A stretch of DNA of 17,921 nucleotides, taken from Desulfobulbus sp. (GTDB taxonomy: Bacteria > Desulfobacterota > Desulfobulbia > Desulfobulbales > Desulfobulbaceae). Positions 8,050 to 15,173 of this stretch are shown here, piece by piece. The translations under genes were made by a program, and so were the position numbers. The stretch is from the NCBI GenBank assembly GCA_030600525.1, contig JAUVLX010000027.1:1-17921 (forward strand). The letters are read 5' to 3'. The notes under the pieces were generated by a model. The model did no database searches. It saw only the letters and a program-made list of their open reading frames with translations, and had not been told where the DNA came from. How positions within the stretch are numbered: the first letter of the stretch is position 1; each line of letters opens with the position of its first letter.

Positions 8050-9426
8050 ATGGCTGAGTATCAGCTGATTATCATTGGCGGCGGTTTATCTGGAATAGCT
8101 GCAGGCATTCGGGCTGCACGTTTCGGAGTCAAAACCTTACTTCTTGAACAGCACACCATTCCAGGAGGCCTGAATTCCTATTATTTCAGGCAGGGCCAAA
8201 TACTGGAAACCGGATTGCATGCTATGACCAACTATGCTGCCTCCGGTAATAAGCGTGCGCCGTTAAATGTTCTTTTTCGCCAACTCAAACTTTCCAGAAA
8301 AGCATTTGCTACCCATGAGCAGGTGGGTTCTGAAATACGCTTCCCCGATGCCTTCCTTCAATTTTCCAACGATCCGCTTTTTCTTGAACAGGAAGTGGCA
8401 CGATCCTTCCCAGAGAGTGTAGACAGATTTGTTTCCCTGAAAAAAAGTATTGCCGAGTATGATCCGTTTGCAGTGCAACCATGGAAATCTGCACGCGGGT
8501 TTCTTTCACAAACTCTTGGTAACCCTTTGTTGGAGGAAATGCTGCTGTTGCCGTTGATGGTATATGGTAATCCTGAGGAGCACGACATGGACATGGGGCA
8601 GTTTGTGATAATGTTCAGGTCTGTTTTTGAAGAGGGCTTTTTCCGGCCTGGTGGGACCATTCGAGAGTTTCTTACCATGCTACTTGACCAGTTCAAAGGT
8701 TTTGGTGGAGAGATCCGTTACCGTGCATTGGTGAAAGAGATCTACAGGGAGAAGGGGAAAGTTAAAGGTATACGGCTGGCCGATGGCGAGATTCTAACAG
8801 CAGATGCTGTACTCTCCACTGTAGGTATGCCAGAGACCATAAAGCTCAGCGGTTGGGATCTTCCGCAGCAGGCATACGGTGGGCGGATGAGTTTTATGGA
8901 AACCGTCTCCCTGGTTGACCAAAAGGCAAGAGAGGGGCTTGACAGTTCGGCAACAATCCTTTTCTATAATAAAAAATCGCAGTTACACTACCAGCGACCG
9001 GCAACATTTCTCGACCTTTCGTGGGGGGTCATCTGTTTTCCTGATAATTTCCAAGGGTTAGAGAAGGAAGAGCGTTTTCAGATCCGGAACACCAATGCTG
9101 CCAATTATGCATTATGGAAAGCTGCCGCTCCTGCTGAATATAAAGCGCTCAAACAGCAGTGGACCCATGCTGCGATAAGCAATGCAGAAGAGGTTATCGG
9201 CCCTTATAGTGATAATGTCATCTACCAGGATAGTTTTACACCACTAACGGTGGAACGTTTTACCAGAAAGGCGGAAGGTGCCATTTATGGGAGTCCTCTG
9301 AAGATAAAAGACGGTAAAACACCTTGGCCCAATTTGTTTATCGCCGGTACTGACCAAGGGTACTTAGGTATTGTCGGGGCTATGCTCAGTGGCGTTACAG
9401 TGATTAATCGACATATTCTTTCCTAG
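8050..9426 (+). CDS. CrtI/retinol-saturase-like FAD-dependent oxidoreductase, copy 1
   Basis: Flavoprotein of about 458 residues in the phytoene-desaturase / carotenoid-isomerase / retinol-saturase superfamily. The N-terminus is an FAD Rossmann fold: LIIIGGGLSGIAAG (GxGxxG at 10-15) with the ribose-binding Glu33 in LLLEQ, then IPGG. The C-terminus carries the matching FAD motif LFIAGTDQGYLGIVGAMLSG. Members desaturate, isomerise or saturate polyene or isoprenoid chains; the substrate here is unknown, though an acyl-ACP is likely from context. I chose ATG 8050 because the fold begins three residues later; a longer frame opens at TTG 8002 with a hydrophobic 16-residue extension and may be used. 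Neither start has a clear ribosome binding site. It follows the ACP and precedes a related second copy. Assignment to the superfamily is secure; the reaction is inference. Confidence 0.85.
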   Translation: MAEYQLIIIGGGLSGIAAGIRAARFGVKTLLLEQHTIPGGLNSYYFRQGQILETGLHAMTNYAASGNKRAPLNVLFRQLKLSRKAFATHEQVGSEIRFPDAFLQFSNDPLFLEQEVARSFPESVDRFVSLKKSIAEYDPFAVQPWKSARGFLSQTLGNPLLEEMLLLPLMVYGNPEEHDMDMGQFVIMFRSVFEEGFFRPGGTIREFLTMLLDQFKGFGGEIRYRALVKEIYREKGKVKGIRLADGEILTADAVLSTVGMPETIKLSGWDLPQQAYGGRMSFMETVSLVDQKAREGLDSSATILFYNKKSQLHYQRPATFLDLSWGVICFPDNFQGLEKEERFQIRNTNAANYALWKAAAPAEYKALKQQWTHAAISNAEEVIGPYSDNVIYQDSFTPLTVERFTRKAEGAIYGSPLKIKDGKTPWPNLFIAGTDQGYLGIVGAMLSGVTVINRHILS

Positions 9427-9455
9427 ATACGGCTAAGCAATAGTTTAAAGGACAT

Positions 9456-10868
9456 ATGAAATATTCTTCTTTTGATACGCTTGAAAACTGCTATGACGTG
9501 GCTGTCATTGGATCAGGACTCGGCGGGATGACATGCGCAAACAGGCTTGCCAATGCCGGGCACTCAGTGTTGCTGCTCGAACACCACATCCAGCTTGGCG
9601 GTTTGGCGACTTGGTTTAAAAGGGGTGGGCATATTTTTGATGTTTCCCTGCACGGATTTCCCTACGGAATGGTGAAGACCTGTAAAAAATATTGGGGCAA
9701 AGAGATTCGTGACCGGATTGTCCAGTTACCGAAGATTGTTATTGATAACCCTCAATTTTCCCTGACTACTACTTTTAGTAAAGAGGATTTTATTCGTATC
9801 CTCCATGAGAATTTTGGTATCCCCGCTCAGACCGTCAATGATTTTTTTGCTACTGTTGACGGCATGAATTTCTACGACGATCAAACAATGACCACTAGAG
9901 AGTTGTTTGACACGTTTTTTCCGGGCCGAACCGATATACACCGTCTGCTTATGGAACCCATTTCGTATGCAAATGGGTCCACCATGGATGAACCTGCCAT
10001 AACCTACGGCATTGTTTTTTCCAATTTCATGAACCGGGGGGTCTATACTTTTGAGGGCGGAACAGATACGCTTATTGGCCTGATGGCAAAAGAGCTGCAG
10101 CAAAACGGGGTCACCATTTGTACCGGTGCCAAGGTTGAACAGGTTCTGGTCGATAACGGCAAAACCTGTGGGGTTATTGTCAACGGAAAAAAGATAACTG
10201 CAACCGCTGTTGTTTCCAATGCAGGCATTACCAACACCATTGACAACCTTGCCGGAAGGGAAGTGTTTTCCCCTGATTTCCTGGCCCAACATGATAAAGT
10301 TGAAGTGAATAATTCAAGTTGTCAGGTGTATTTTGGCATTCGTAAGGGAGAGACCATAGACGATATAGGCGATCTGTTGTTTACCTCCACCGCAGAGGAG
10401 TACTCTGCTGAGGAAATGCGTGACATGGAGACCAAGAGCCGGACGTTTTCAGTATATTATCCCAAAACAAGACCGGGAAAACCTGACTATACCATAGTCG
10501 CCTCCATGAACGCCAATTATACAGATTGGGCTGATTTAGAACCAAGCGAGTATCAGCAGGCGAAACAGGCAATGATCGAGAGGTGTCTTGTCGATCTGGA
10601 ACGATATGTTCCGGATATAAGAAACAAGATTGATACCGTGGAATCTGCCACTCCCCGTACCTTCAATAGGTATACCTTGCATACTAGGGGAACCTCTTTT
10701 GGTACCAAATTTGAAGGCCTTGAAGTTTCCAGGTCGCTGCATAAGGCGCTACCCGGCCTTTATCATGTCGGTTCTGTGGGGATTATTATGAGCGGCTGGC
10801 TGGGAGCCATTAACTATGGCGTGATTGCAGCTCATGATGTTGACGGCTACCTGCGTGAGCAGGGGTGA
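9456..10868 (+). CDS. CrtI/retinol-saturase-like FAD-dependent oxidoreductase, copy 2
   Basis: A second 470-residue flavoprotein of the CrtI/RetSat/CrtISO superfamily. The FAD-binding motif VAVIGSGLGGMTCANRLA (GSGLGG at 19-24), Glu42 in LLLEHH and the following LGGLATWFKRGGHIFD match copy 1 (LLLEQH, PGGLNSYYFRQGQILE), so the two are diverged paralogues. The C-terminal segment GLYHVGSVGIIMSGWLGAINYG replaces the usual GD-containing FAD motif. ATG 9456 has AAAGGA three bases upstream. Adjacent paralogues in this family can act on successive steps or as partners; here they sit between the ACP and the ketoreductase, which points to polyene or acyl-chain redox chemistry. No membrane segment is obvious, although the family is often membrane-associated. 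The electron acceptor is unknown; in an anaerobe it would not be oxygen. Confidence 0.85.
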   Translation: MKYSSFDTLENCYDVAVIGSGLGGMTCANRLANAGHSVLLLEHHIQLGGLATWFKRGGHIFDVSLHGFPYGMVKTCKKYWGKEIRDRIVQLPKIVIDNPQFSLTTTFSKEDFIRILHENFGIPAQTVNDFFATVDGMNFYDDQTMTTRELFDTFFPGRTDIHRLLMEPISYANGSTMDEPAITYGIVFSNFMNRGVYTFEGGTDTLIGLMAKELQQNGVTICTGAKVEQVLVDNGKTCGVIVNGKKITATAVVSNAGITNTIDNLAGREVFSPDFLAQHDKVEVNNSSCQVYFGIRKGETIDDIGDLLFTSTAEEYSAEEMRDMETKSRTFSVYYPKTRPGKPDYTIVASMNANYTDWADLEPSEYQQAKQAMIERCLVDLERYVPDIRNKIDTVESATPRTFNRYTLHTRGTSFGTKFEGLEVSRSLHKALPGLYHVGSVGIIMSGWLGAINYGVIAAHDVDGYLREQG

Positions 10869-10927
10869 GGTCGTTGTCGTCTGTAAGGACAACCGGAATG
10901 TTTACTTGAATATTACTGTGTAGGACT

Positions 10928-11668
10928 ATGGCTGATTTTAAGGGAAAGAAAGCTGTTGTGACGGGTGCAACCCGTGGCATTGGAAAAGCAATCACGCTGT
11001 CGCTGCTTGCCGGTGGTGCTGATGTTATTGGGGTGTATGGTGCTAATAAAGAGGCAGCAAACCAGCTGGAGCAGGAGTGTACCCGTTTTGATGGCCGCCT
11101 GTCACTTCACCAACTTGACGTGAGTGACTATGCAGCCGTTGCTGCTTTTTTTGCCGAGGTGGAAGCCAAGTGTGATACCATGGACATCCTGGTTAATAAT
11201 GCAGGGGTCCGGCGTGATGCTGTAGTGGCGATGATGAAAGAAGAGGACTGGCGCCGCGTCATTGATGTCAATCTGACAGGCGGCTATGCCATGTCTAAAT
11301 GCGTACTCCCTCTCATGCTGAAACAGAAGTATGGTCGGATTGTTTTTATCACCTCACCCATGGGGCACCTTGGTTTTGCAGGTCAAGCCAATTATGCTGC
11401 TTCAAAGGCGGGGCAGATCGGTCTGATGAAATCGCTCTCCAAAGAAGTAGGTAAACGAAAAATTACGGTTAATTGTGTCTCACCAGGCTTCATTGCGACT
11501 GATTTTATTGATGATCTTAACGAAAATCAGATCAAGGAATACAAAAAGATGGTGCCGCAACGTCGTTTTGGAACCCCTCAGGATGTGGCGGATGCCGTTT
11601 TGTTTTTGGCTGGTGACAAGGCCTCGTATATAAACGGTGCTGTCCTTGAGGTTACCGGAGGGCTGTAG
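10928..11668 (+). CDS. FabG-type 3-ketoacyl-ACP reductase (SDR)
   Basis: Short-chain dehydrogenase (246 residues) that should reduce 3-ketoacyl-ACP to 3-hydroxyacyl-ACP with NAD(P)H. The classical SDR motifs are all present: TGATRGIG (12-19), NNAG (90-93), Asn115, Ser143, Tyr156 and Lys160 (YAASK). The C-terminus SYINGAVLEVTGGL is close to the FabG ending. The catalytic serine lies in ITSPMGHLG instead of the common ISSVSG loop, hinting at a modified substrate pocket. The ATG at 10928 has AGGA at short spacing. Its stop TAG overlaps the GTG start of the next gene by one base, so the ketoreductase and dehydratase are translationally coupled, in the order expected for a chain-elongation cycle. 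Confidence 0.93.
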   Translation: MADFKGKKAVVTGATRGIGKAITLSLLAGGADVIGVYGANKEAANQLEQECTRFDGRLSLHQLDVSDYAAVAAFFAEVEAKCDTMDILVNNAGVRRDAVVAMMKEEDWRRVIDVNLTGGYAMSKCVLPLMLKQKYGRIVFITSPMGHLGFAGQANYAASKAGQIGLMKSLSKEVGKRKITVNCVSPGFIATDFIDDLNENQIKEYKKMVPQRRFGTPQDVADAVLFLAGDKASYINGAVLEVTGGL

Positions 11669-12126
11669 TGAAAATAAGCGATCAACACTATATTTCGTCC
11701 AGGATTCCTCACCGGGCCCCGTTTCTTTGGCTTGATGAAATTATAGATATCAGTGAAGAGGGGATTCGGGCTAAAAAGACGATTCCTGAAGACTTGGACC
11801 TTTTTCAGGGACATTACCCGGATTATCCTATTATGCCGGGAGTGCTGCTGTGTGAGGCCGTGTTCCAGGCTGGAGCCGTGTATATAAGCGAATTGCTTCA
11901 CCAGCAGCAACAAAAAGGTGCCCCAGAACACGTTGGTGGCATACCTGTGCTCACCAGGATCCTGAATGCTAAGTTCAAGCGCGAGGTCGGGCCTGGAGAC
12001 AAAATTGAAATTGCTGCATCCCTAACTGAAAGACTTGGAGCTGCCTGGTTTTTAAAGGGAAACGTCAGGGTTCGTGGTAAAATTGCCGTGCAGGTTGAAT
12101 TTGCCTGTGCACTCAAAGGGGATTAA
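11668..12126 (+). CDS. FabA/FabZ-type 3-hydroxyacyl-ACP dehydratase
   Basis: Hot-dog fold protein of 152 residues predicted to dehydrate 3-hydroxyacyl-ACP to the 2-enoyl product. The catalytic pair is His49 in QGHYPDYPIMPGV and Glu63 in LCEAVFQ; the 14-residue spacing equals that of E. coli FabZ His54/Glu68. IPHRAPFLWLDEI is the standard N-terminal FabZ signature. The length is near FabZ, without FabA's added segment. The start is GTG at 11668, supported by GGAGGG five bases upstream and by the one-base overlap with fabG. It is followed immediately by the next GTG start. The region about 75-92 (LLHQQQQKGAPEH) is a short polar insertion. Whether it can also isomerise, as FabA does, cannot be told from sequence. 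Confidence 0.92.
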   Translation: MKISDQHYISSRIPHRAPFLWLDEIIDISEEGIRAKKTIPEDLDLFQGHYPDYPIMPGVLLCEAVFQAGAVYISELLHQQQQKGAPEHVGGIPVLTRILNAKFKREVGPGDKIEIAASLTERLGAAWFLKGNVRVRGKIAVQVEFACALKGD

Positions 12127-12927
12127 GTGGATTTTCTTGGTGTAACAGATCGAAAATTTATCATATTTGGACTAGCTAATAAAAAATCTGTTGCCTGCAG
12201 TATCGGGCGGGTGCTGGTCGACTCTGGTGCGGAGGTCATCCACGTGGTGAGAAGTGAACAGCGAGCGGAAACGGCTGCAAAGCTTTTTCCGGAAAGCAAG
12301 GTCTTTATTTGTGATGTCGAAAACGAAGAAAATATCGTTCAGGTTCGTGATCAGATTGAGAGTGTGCTTGACGGCCCTGTGGACGGCATTGTTCATTCAA
12401 TAGCATTTGCCAATTATTCTGAAGGTCTCAAACCCTTCCATGAGACGCTCAAAAAAGATTTTCTCCAGGCTGTTGATGTCAGCTGTTTTTCCTTTATTGC
12501 AATTGCTAATCATTTTCGATCATTACTTGCAAAACAGGCTGCCCTGGTCACCATCTCCATCTCCACCACTCGAATGGCTGCTGAAAATTACGGCTACATG
12601 GCACCTGTGAAGGCTGCCCTGGAGTCCTCTATTTGCTTTTTGGCAAAAAGTTTTTCTGCTTTCTCTGAAGTCAGATTTAATGCTGTTTGTCCTGGTTTGC
12701 TGAAGACCTCTGCCTCTGCAGGCATCCCCGGGTATATTGATAGCTATCTTTTTGCTGAAAAGGCAACATTGCGTAAAAAAGCCCTCAAAACTGAAGAAGC
12801 AGCAAATGTTGCGGCCTTTTTGCTTTCACCCCGGTCCTCGGGTATTAATGGTCAATGTTTAGTCGTTGATGCTGGCATGGGCATGAATTACTTTGATGCC
12901 GAGATTGTGGCCAAGGCAGCTATCTGA
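12127..12927 (+). CDS. FabI-type enoyl-ACP reductase (atypical)
   Basis: Enoyl-reductase-type SDR of 266 residues predicted to reduce trans-2-enoyl-ACP with NAD(P)H. FabI hallmarks are GLANKKSVACSIG (FabI: GVASKLSIAYGIA), CDVENEEN, DGIVHSIAFA, and the Tyr-x6-Lys pair Tyr155/Lys162 in NYGYMAPVKAALE, aligned with E. coli Tyr156/Lys163. The second FabI tyrosine (E. coli Tyr146) is replaced by Ile145 in VTISISTTRM, and the surrounding loop differs. The start is GTG at 12127, directly abutting the TAA of the dehydratase, with AAAGGGGA upstream. It completes the reductive cycle KS-KR-DH-ER in one operon. It may be a specialised reductase for a particular chain length, and a housekeeping FabI is expected elsewhere in the genome. 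Confidence 0.9.
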   Translation: MDFLGVTDRKFIIFGLANKKSVACSIGRVLVDSGAEVIHVVRSEQRAETAAKLFPESKVFICDVENEENIVQVRDQIESVLDGPVDGIVHSIAFANYSEGLKPFHETLKKDFLQAVDVSCFSFIAIANHFRSLLAKQAALVTISISTTRMAAENYGYMAPVKAALESSICFLAKSFSAFSEVRFNAVCPGLLKTSASAGIPGYIDSYLFAEKATLRKKALKTEEAANVAAFLLSPRSSGINGQCLVVDAGMGMNYFDAEIVAKAAI

Positions 12928-12987
12928 AAACCGGGTGGTCAGGCAAGACCTACACTTTAAGGTGCATGAATACAGCCGCGGGGAAAC

Positions 12988-13212
12988 ATGCTAAACAAAG
13001 TTGTGCAGATGGCCAGACATACCGTTGCTGTCTTTTTCTCCAAAGAGACCCCGCTGTATGTGAAAATAATCCTTGGTAGCGGGTTGCTGTATGTGATCTC
13101 TCCCTATGATCTTATTCCTGAATGGGTACCGGTTGTGGGTATCCTCGATGATGTCGCTCTTGCTGTTCTCTTGATAACTTGGGCCCTGGGCTTCAATGCA
13201 CCAGAAGACTAA
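12988..13212 (+). CDS. DUF1232 (YkvA-like) small membrane protein
   Basis: A 74-residue protein with the DUF1232 core: VISPYDLIPEWVPVVGILDDVA, flanked by hydrophobic segments (LYVKIILGSGLLYVIS and ALAVLLITWALGF) that probably span or lie in the inner membrane. The biochemical function of this family is not known. ATG 12988 has GGGGAAAC immediately upstream, a good ribosome binding site. It is placed between the FAS-like genes and oleA in the same orientation, 60 bp after fabI and 42 bp before oleA, so it is probably co-transcribed. A membrane-associated protein here would fit a pathway with very hydrophobic products, but that link is inference. Confidence 0.82.
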   Translation: MLNKVVQMARHTVAVFFSKETPLYVKIILGSGLLYVISPYDLIPEWVPVVGILDDVALAVLLITWALGFNAPED

Positions 13213-13254
13213 GAACTTAACGCTGCATAATTACAATTTATCACTCCATAGATA

Positions 13255-14289
13255 ATGCAATTTTCAAATGTTTGTCTGCACGAATTCGGCTATGTGTTGC
13301 CACCTGTCACTCTTACCTCTGATGATATAGAAGCCCGCCTTGCACCCCTGTATGAGCGGTTGAAACTCCCCCGCGGTCGGCTGGAGTTGATGAGCGGTAT
13401 CAAAAGCAGGCGCTTGTGGAATAAAGGCACTCGGCCGAGTGAAGGCGCTGCTCAGGCAGGAAAGGTGGCTCTTGAACGTTCTGGCGTGGACAGGGCTGAT
13501 ATCGGTTGTCTGATTTTCACCTCTGTAAGTCGTGATATGATGGAACCGGCCACCGCTGCATTTGTCCACCGATCCTTGGAACTTCCCAATGCTTGCCATA
13601 TATTTGATCTTTCCAATGCTTGCCTTGGTTTTCTGAACGGTATGATCATGCTTGCTAATATGATTGAACTCGGGCAGGTGAAGTCTGGTGTGATTGTTGC
13701 CGGAGAAACTGCTGAAGACTTGGTAGAGTCGACCATGCGCCACATGCTTGAGGAACATTCACTTACCAGGAAGAGTGTGAAACCTTTGTTTGCCTCTCTT
13801 ACTATCGGTTCTGGTGCGGTTGCCATTGTAATGTCAGATAAGCGTGTTCGCGATACCGGCCATTCTTTGATCGGTGGCATCTGCAGGGCCAATACTGCCT
13901 ATAACCACCTTTGCCAAGGGGGACAAAATTCCGAGCAAGGTACACTGATGTCTACTGATTCGGAGGAACTGTTACTCCAGGGGATTGAGACTGCTGCTGA
14001 TTGTTGGCATGGATTTCAAAAGGAGCTTGGCTGGTCAGGAGAGGACGTAGACCGCTTTTTTTGTCACCAGGTAGGAAAAGCACATGCTCAGGCACTTTTC
14101 ACTCGTCTTGAGCTGGACCCTCGTAAAAATTTTGAAACCCTGCCTGTCCTCGGTAATGTCGGTTCCGTGTCAGCACCTGTGACCATGGGGATGGGGATTG
14201 AGCAGGGTAAGCTTGGAGTAGGCCAGAAAGCAGCCTTACTTGGAATTGGCTCAGGGATTAATTCGCTGATGCTTGGCATAGAGTGGTAA
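13255..14289 (+). CDS. oleA: OleA: head-to-head acyl-condensing thiolase-superfamily enzyme
   Basis: Starts the olefin pathway by a non-decarboxylative Claisen condensation of two fatty acyl thioesters to a 2-alkyl-3-keto acid. It is a 344-residue KAS III/thiolase-fold protein. Cys123 (SNACLGFLNG), His271 (FFCHQVGKAH) and Asn301 (VLGNVGSVSAP) are the catalytic triad. Glu97 (RDMMEPATA) lies exactly 26 residues before the Cys, as the OleA-specific catalytic base Glu117 does before Cys143 in Xanthomonas OleA, and the His-Asn distance of 30 also agrees with that enzyme. This distinguishes it from FabH. The N-terminus (MQFSNVCLHEFGYVLPP) is colinear with OleA proteins, supporting ATG 13255 despite no clear Shine-Dalgarno. 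It heads oleA-B-C-D. The upstream ACP suggests that its substrate could be acyl-ACP rather than acyl-CoA. Confidence 0.94.
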   Translation: MQFSNVCLHEFGYVLPPVTLTSDDIEARLAPLYERLKLPRGRLELMSGIKSRRLWNKGTRPSEGAAQAGKVALERSGVDRADIGCLIFTSVSRDMMEPATAAFVHRSLELPNACHIFDLSNACLGFLNGMIMLANMIELGQVKSGVIVAGETAEDLVESTMRHMLEEHSLTRKSVKPLFASLTIGSGAVAIVMSDKRVRDTGHSLIGGICRANTAYNHLCQGGQNSEQGTLMSTDSEELLLQGIETAADCWHGFQKELGWSGEDVDRFFCHQVGKAHAQALFTRLELDPRKNFETLPVLGNVGSVSAPVTMGMGIEQGKLGVGQKAALLGIGSGINSLMLGIEW

Positions 14290-14291
14290 CC

Positions 14292-15173
14292 ATGATGCAC
14301 CAACTTACAGAGTATCCATTTAGTCCCAGGCGATTCAGGGTAGATGGAGGGGAGATGGCCTATCTTGATGAAGGGGAAGGGCCTGTGGTGGTCTGTGTGC
14401 ACGGGAATCCTTCCTGGTCTTATCTCTACCGAAATCTGGTTTCTCAGCTTTCTGGTCAATTTCGTTTAATCGTCCCAGACCACCTTGGGTGCGGTTTTTC
14501 TGATAAGCCTTTGCAGTATGACTATTCTCTTCAAAACCATATTGCCAATCTTGAAGCTCTTTTAACTCATTTGCAGATTCAAGAGTGCATGCTGGTGGTC
14601 CACGACTGGGGCGGCGCAATAGGTATGGGCTGGGCTGGGAGAAATCCTGAGATTGTAAAGAGGATGGTGGTCTTGAATACAGCTGCTTTCAGGTCAAAAC
14701 GGATACCTTTTCGCATTGCTGTCTGCCGTTGGCCGGTTATCGGTGATTTTTTGGTCAGGGGGCTTAACGGGTTTGCCCGGGCTGCTCTTTTTATGGCTGT
14801 TACCAAAAAGATGCGCAGGGATGTGGCAGCTGGTTTTTTAGCACCCTATGATAGTTGGAAAAATAGAATTGCGATTCTCAGGTTTGTTCAGGATATACCG
14901 CTGAAAGCAGATCACCCCTCTTGGGACAGTCTGGTGGAAGTCGAACGTTCCCTTGAAAGACTGCAGCAGCAGCCCATGCTTATCTGCTGGGGAGGGAAGG
15001 ATTTTTGTTTTACCCGACATTTTTATGACGAGTGGCTGGCTCGTTTTCCAGATGCCCAAGGGCATTATTTTCCTGAGGCTGGCCATTACGTACTGGAAGA
15101 TGCGTTATCAGAAATTTATCCTCTAATAAAACGTTTTTTAGAACAGCAAGATAGCGGTCATGATAGATTATAA
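14292..15173 (+). CDS. oleB: OleB: alpha/beta hydrolase, beta-lactone decarboxylase
   Basis: Last step of the pathway: decarboxylates the cis-beta-lactone to a cis-olefin. It is an alpha/beta-hydrolase of the haloalkane-dehalogenase family. From ATG 14292 (293 residues) the nucleophile is Asp105 in VVHDWGG, with the adjacent Trp106 and Asn39 (HGNPSW) as the halide/oxyanion-type ligands, Asp237 (GGKDFCF) as acid and His265 (EAGHYVLED) as base. Sequence alone reads as a haloalkane dehalogenase; the position between oleA and oleC decides for OleB. A GTG in the same frame at 14283 overlaps the oleA stop and is an alternative start. GAGTGG (14281-14286) lies five bases before ATG 14292. Its 3' end overlaps oleC by 14 bp, indicating coupled translation. 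Confidence 0.92.
   Translation: MMHQLTEYPFSPRRFRVDGGEMAYLDEGEGPVVVCVHGNPSWSYLYRNLVSQLSGQFRLIVPDHLGCGFSDKPLQYDYSLQNHIANLEALLTHLQIQECMLVVHDWGGAIGMGWAGRNPEIVKRMVVLNTAAFRSKRIPFRIAVCRWPVIGDFLVRGLNGFARAALFMAVTKKMRRDVAAGFLAPYDSWKNRIAILRFVQDIPLKADHPSWDSLVEVERSLERLQQQPMLICWGGKDFCFTRHFYDEWLARFPDAQGHYFPEAGHYVLEDALSEIYPLIKRFLEQQDSGHDRL

Noticed and set aside
9726..10292. 188-codon antisense frame in flavoprotein copy 2
   Set aside because: No motifs and no ribosome binding site; lies fully inside a well-supported gene on the other strand.
6263..12927. Aryl polyene pigment cluster
   Set aside because: KS, ACP, KR and DH fit, but there is no ammonia lyase, second KS/CLF, thioesterase or glycosyl/acyltransferase, while a full enoyl reductase and oleABCD are present.
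14292..15173. Haloalkane dehalogenase as the product of the hydrolase gene
   Set aside because: The Asp-Trp and Asn pocket is shared with OleB; position between oleA and oleC with a 14-bp overlap makes OleB far more likely.
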